Positions 61,365-64,000 of a DNA stretch of 64,000 nt are shown piece by piece. The position numbers and the translations under genes were made by a program. The stretch comes from BRHc4a sp049323915 (GTDB taxonomy: Bacteria; Bacillota; Desulfotomaculia; Desulfotomaculales; Desulfocucumaceae), in the NCBI GenBank assembly GCA_049323915.1, contig JBMOPC010000024.1, positions 1 through 64,000 on the forward strand, given 5' to 3'. The notes beneath the pieces were generated by a model that searched no databases, was not told the origin of the DNA, and saw only the letters and a list, made by a program, of their open reading frames with translations. The first letter of the stretch is position 1; each line of letters starts with the position of its first letter.

Positions 61365-63068
61365 TTGCGCAGCGATGAGATCAAAAAGGGGATAGACAAG
61401 GCTCCCCACCGCTCCCTGCTGCGGGCTCTGGGTTACATCGACGCCGAACTGGAAAGGCCCATGATAGGGGTTGTCAATTCTTATAATGAAATAGTGCCCG
61501 GCCACATGCACCTGAACGACATCACAGACGCCGTAAAGTCAGGCGTGAGGCTGGCCGGGGGGACCCCGGTGGAATTCCCGGCAATCGCGGTCTGTGACGG
61601 AATCGCCATGAACCACAGCGGGATGAAATACTCACTGGCCAGCAGGGAAATAATCGCTGACTCGGTTGAAGTGATGGCCGAGGCGCACAGGCTTGACGGG
61701 CTGGTGCTGGTGACCGCCTGCGACAAGGTGGTGCCGGGGATGCTGATGGCGGCGGCCAGGGTGAATATCCCGGCCATAGTCATTAGCGGCGGCCCCATGC
61801 TGGCGGGAAGGTTCAACGGCCAGAACGTGTCCCTGAGCAACATCTTTGAGGCCGTGGGCAAGGTCCGTGCCGGTAAAATGAGCGAGGAGGAACTGTGCCG
61901 CCTGGAAGACTCCACCTGCCCGGGGTGCGGGTCGTGCGCCGGGATGTTCACCGCCAACTCCATGAACTGCCTCACCGAGGCCCTGGGCATGGCCCTGCCC
62001 GGAAACGGCACCATTCCGGCGGTTTCGGCCGCCAGGCGCAGGCTGGCCAAACTGACCGGCATGAGGGCCGTGGAACTGGTCAAGGCGGGCATAAAGCCCT
62101 CCGACATACTGACTGAAAAGGCCTTTGAGAACGGGCTGGCCGTGGATATGGCCCTGGGCTGCTCCACCAACACCGTGCTGCATCTTCCGGCCATAGCCTC
62201 CGAGGCCGGGGTGAATATAGACCTTGACATGATCAACAGGATCAGCGGGATTACTCCCAACCTGTGCAAGCTGAGCCCCATGGGGCCGCACTTCATGCAG
62301 GACCTGGACGAGGCCGGCGGGATACCCGCCGTTATGGCCGAGCTTTCCCGCAAAAACCTTCTTTACCTGGACCTGCCGACGGTTTCCGGTGAAACCGTGG
62401 GAGATATAATTCAGGGAAGAGAAATACTCAGGGAAGATGTGATCAGGAGCGTTGACGATCCTTACAGCCCCAGCGGCGGCATTGCCGTGCTGAAGGGCAG
62501 CCTGGCCCCCGGCGGGGCAGTGGTCAAAAAAGCGGGGGTGGCCCCGGAGATGCTGAAGCACTCCGGCCCGGCCAGGGTTTTCGATTCCGAGGAGGAGGCC
62601 GTTCTTGCCATCAACGGCAGGAAAATACAAAAAGGCGACGTTATTGTGATACGGTACGAGGGGCCCAGGGGAGGCCCGGGCATGAGGGAGATGCTGACCC
62701 CCACAGCCACCGTGATGGGGCTTGGGCTGGACAGGGATGTGGCCCTTATTACCGACGGCAGATTCTCAGGCGCCACCAGGGGGGCCTCCATCGGGCACAT
62801 CTCCCCGGAGGCGGCCGAGGGAGGGCCCATAGCCGCCGTGCGGGAAGGGGACATTATAGAAATAGACATCCCCAACAACCGGCTTGAAGTCAGGCTGAGC
62901 GGGGAAGAAATAGAGTCGCGGCTGAAGGATTGGAAGCGGCCGGAGCCCAGGGTTACAAAGGGATACCTGGCACGGTACGCCAAAATGGTGACTTCGGCCA
63001 GCACCGGCGCCATTCTTAGGAATGGGGACACACCTCTTCAAGGAATGTCCCCGAAAAAGCGAGACTAG
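61365..63068 (+). CDS. ilvD: dihydroxy-acid dehydratase
   Basis: 567 residues from TTG 61365, after AGGGGTGATAAT (the frame opens at 61347). Family blocks RSDEIKKGIDKAPHRSLLRA, NSYNEIVPGHMHL, cluster and metal ligands in TACDKVVPG and STCPGCGSCAGMFTANSM, DGRFSGATRG. Makes the 2-oxo acids of valine and isoleucine. After the normal end (ARYAKMVTSASTGAIL) the last 16 residues (RNGDTPLQGMSPKKRD) are encoded by a GGGGACA/TGTCCCC repeat. Confidence 0.96.
   Translation: MRSDEIKKGIDKAPHRSLLRALGYIDAELERPMIGVVNSYNEIVPGHMHLNDITDAVKSGVRLAGGTPVEFPAIAVCDGIAMNHSGMKYSLASREIIADSVEVMAEAHRLDGLVLVTACDKVVPGMLMAAARVNIPAIVISGGPMLAGRFNGQNVSLSNIFEAVGKVRAGKMSEEELCRLEDSTCPGCGSCAGMFTANSMNCLTEALGMALPGNGTIPAVSAARRRLAKLTGMRAVELVKAGIKPSDILTEKAFENGLAVDMALGCSTNTVLHLPAIASEAGVNIDLDMINRISGITPNLCKLSPMGPHFMQDLDEAGGIPAVMAELSRKNLLYLDLPTVSGETVGDIIQGREILREDVIRSVDDPYSPSGGIAVLKGSLAPGGAVVKKAGVAPEMLKHSGPARVFDSEEEAVLAINGRKIQKGDVIVIRYEGPRGGPGMREMLTPTATVMGLGLDRDVALITDGRFSGATRGASIGHISPEAAEGGPIAAVREGDIIEIDIPNNRLEVRLSGEEIESRLKDWKRPEPRVTKGYLARYAKMVTSASTGAILRNGDTPLQGMSPKKRD
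63018..63055. repeat. GGGGACA/TGTCCCC repeat inside the end of ilvD
   Basis: AATGGGGACACACCTCTTCA then AGGAATGTCCCCG, a shortened unit of the family at 34198 and 44505, in frame with ilvD and providing its C-terminal extension. Confidence 0.85.
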
Positions 63069-63084
63069 GGGTAGGTGAATCTCT

Positions 63085-64000
63085 ATGAAAAAGAACGGGG
63101 CGCAAATTCTAGTGCAGGGGCTTCTGGACCAGGGAGTGGACACCATCTTCGGATACCCCGGGGGCGCGGTTTTGCCCATATACGATGCGCTTTATGATGC
63201 CAACATCAGGCATATACTGACCAGGCACGAGCAGGGGGCCGCCCATGCTGCCGACGGTTACGCCAGGGCCTCCGGAAGGCCCGGGGTTTGCCTTGCCACC
63301 TCGGGGCCCGGGGCCACAAATCTGGTTACAGGTATCGCCAACGCTTACATGGATTCGGTGCCCATGGTGGCCATAACCGGCCAGGTGCCCTCTCCGCTTC
63401 TGGGCAGGGACTCCTTCCAGGAGGCCGACATTACCGGCATAACCATGCCGGTCACCAAGCACAACTACATTGTAAAGGACGTACAGGAACTGGCAATCAC
63501 CATCAAGGAGGCATTTCACATCGCCACCACCGGGAGGCCCGGGCCTGTGCTGGTGGATATCCCCAGGGATGTGTCGGGCGGTGTGATGGACTACGAAGAC
63601 CCGGGCCCGTTCAACCTGCCGGGATACCGCCCTGTGCTGGAGGCCACCGCAGACCAGATCAACATTGCCACTGCCGCCATCATGGCTTCCGAGAGGCCGG
63701 TTATATACGCCGGGGGCGGGATAATCAGCTCCGGCGCCCACGAGGAGCTTAAAGCCCTGTCGGAACTGCTGATGGCCCCGGTCACCGTCACTCTGATGGG
63801 GCTGGGGGGGTTCCCGGGGGATCACCCGCTTTTCCTGGGCATGCTGGGGATGCACGGCAGCAGGTACGCCAACTATGCTGTGTGTGAGTGCGACCTTTTG
63901 ATCGCCATCGGGGCCAGGTTTGATGACAGGGTTACCGGAAAAATTGAAAGCTTTGCCCCCGAGGCCAAAATCATTCACATAGATATAGACCCGGCCGAGA
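63085..64000 (+). CDS. ilvB: acetolactate synthase large subunit (partial, runs off window)
   Basis: 305 residues are present; the C-terminal half is outside. ATG 63085 follows GTAGGTG. TPP-enzyme features: FGYPGGAVLPIYDAL, catalytic Glu in LTRHEQGAAHAADGYAR, TSGPGATNLVTG and GRPGPVLVDIPRDV; the central domain begins at about 200 (GARFDDRVTGK). First step of branched-chain amino acid synthesis. Cotranscribed with ilvD under the T-box leader. Confidence 0.96.
   Translation, partial: MKKNGAQILVQGLLDQGVDTIFGYPGGAVLPIYDALYDANIRHILTRHEQGAAHAADGYARASGRPGVCLATSGPGATNLVTGIANAYMDSVPMVAITGQVPSPLLGRDSFQEADITGITMPVTKHNYIVKDVQELAITIKEAFHIATTGRPGPVLVDIPRDVSGGVMDYEDPGPFNLPGYRPVLEATADQINIATAAIMASERPVIYAGGGIISSGAHEELKALSELLMAPVTVTLMGLGGFPGDHPLFLGMLGMHGSRYANYAVCECDLLIAIGARFDDRVTGKIESFAPEAKIIHIDIDPAE

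Noticed and set aside
61632..62630. 332-residue minus-strand ORF
   Set aside because: Antisense shadow of ilvD.

Overview
The window comes from a moderately GC-rich, spore-forming-type anaerobic Firmicute. The best guess is the Peptococcaceae / Desulfotomaculum-Pelotomaculum group. This is inferred from frequent TTG starts behind strong GGAGG sites, B12-dependent and AmmeMemoRadiSam-type anaerobic enzymes, a spore-coat-like protein, T-box regulation and an arginine cluster of the Bacillus/Clostridium type. No 16S or other species marker is present, so genus is not settled.

Layout. 1-9.7 kb: partial acyl-CoA dehydrogenase, nadE, a PilZ protein, an MBL hydrolase, a cupin, an MFS transporter, an L,D-transpeptidase, and a minus-strand unit tRNA - yedE-like transporter - tusA-like carrier. 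The tRNA is shaped like tRNA-Sec (8-bp acceptor, 4-nt D loop, long variable arm) but has anticodon GCA and U73, the identity of a cysteine tRNA. 10-24.7 kb is accessory: a decaying gene end, a GGDEF-EAL protein, a phosphoesterase, surface or spore-like proteins, a degenerate phosphatase with a ferredoxin, a broken GH25 lysozyme, a Na/Pi symporter, a 5'-truncated flavodoxin-reductase-like gene, a possible structured RNA, an XRE-ImmA protein and a group II intron remnant. 24.8-28.6 kb: ssrA (tmRNA), smpB, HD protein, thioesterase and acyl-CoA ligase.

28.7-38.2 kb is a minus-strand operon behind a cobalamin riboswitch and terminator: two ThiC paralogues, cobS, cobT, a methyltransferase fused to DUF2284 and two B12-type radical SAM enzymes. 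Gene content and order match the anaerobic 5,6-dimethylbenzimidazole pathway (bzaA-bzaB-cobT-bzaC-bzaD-bzaE), with cobS inserted. The operon would make the lower ligand of B12, activate it (CobT) and attach it (CobS) without oxygen.

38.4-47.1 kb: deoC, a TetR regulator, FlhB-C/FliK-like pair, LysE exporter, Memo-AMMECR1 fusion with its radical SAM partner, a sirtuin, DUF72 and sfsA. 47.3-60.8 kb: arginine biosynthesis argC-J-B-D-carB-F, then argG and argH, behind a promoter overlapping ARG-box-like palindromes and a leader terminator. carA is absent from its expected place between argD and carB. 60.8-64 kb: ilvD-ilvB under a very unusual leader, in which a complete T-box is followed by an isoleucine-rich leader peptide (39 codons, 8 Ile in the first 20) and a second terminator.

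A theme across the window is short dispersed repeats (CAGAACTCAGAA type, GGGGACA...TGTCCCC type, a ~120-bp inverted-repeat element and others) sitting exactly at or over gene stop codons, in three cases supplying the last residues of the protein.
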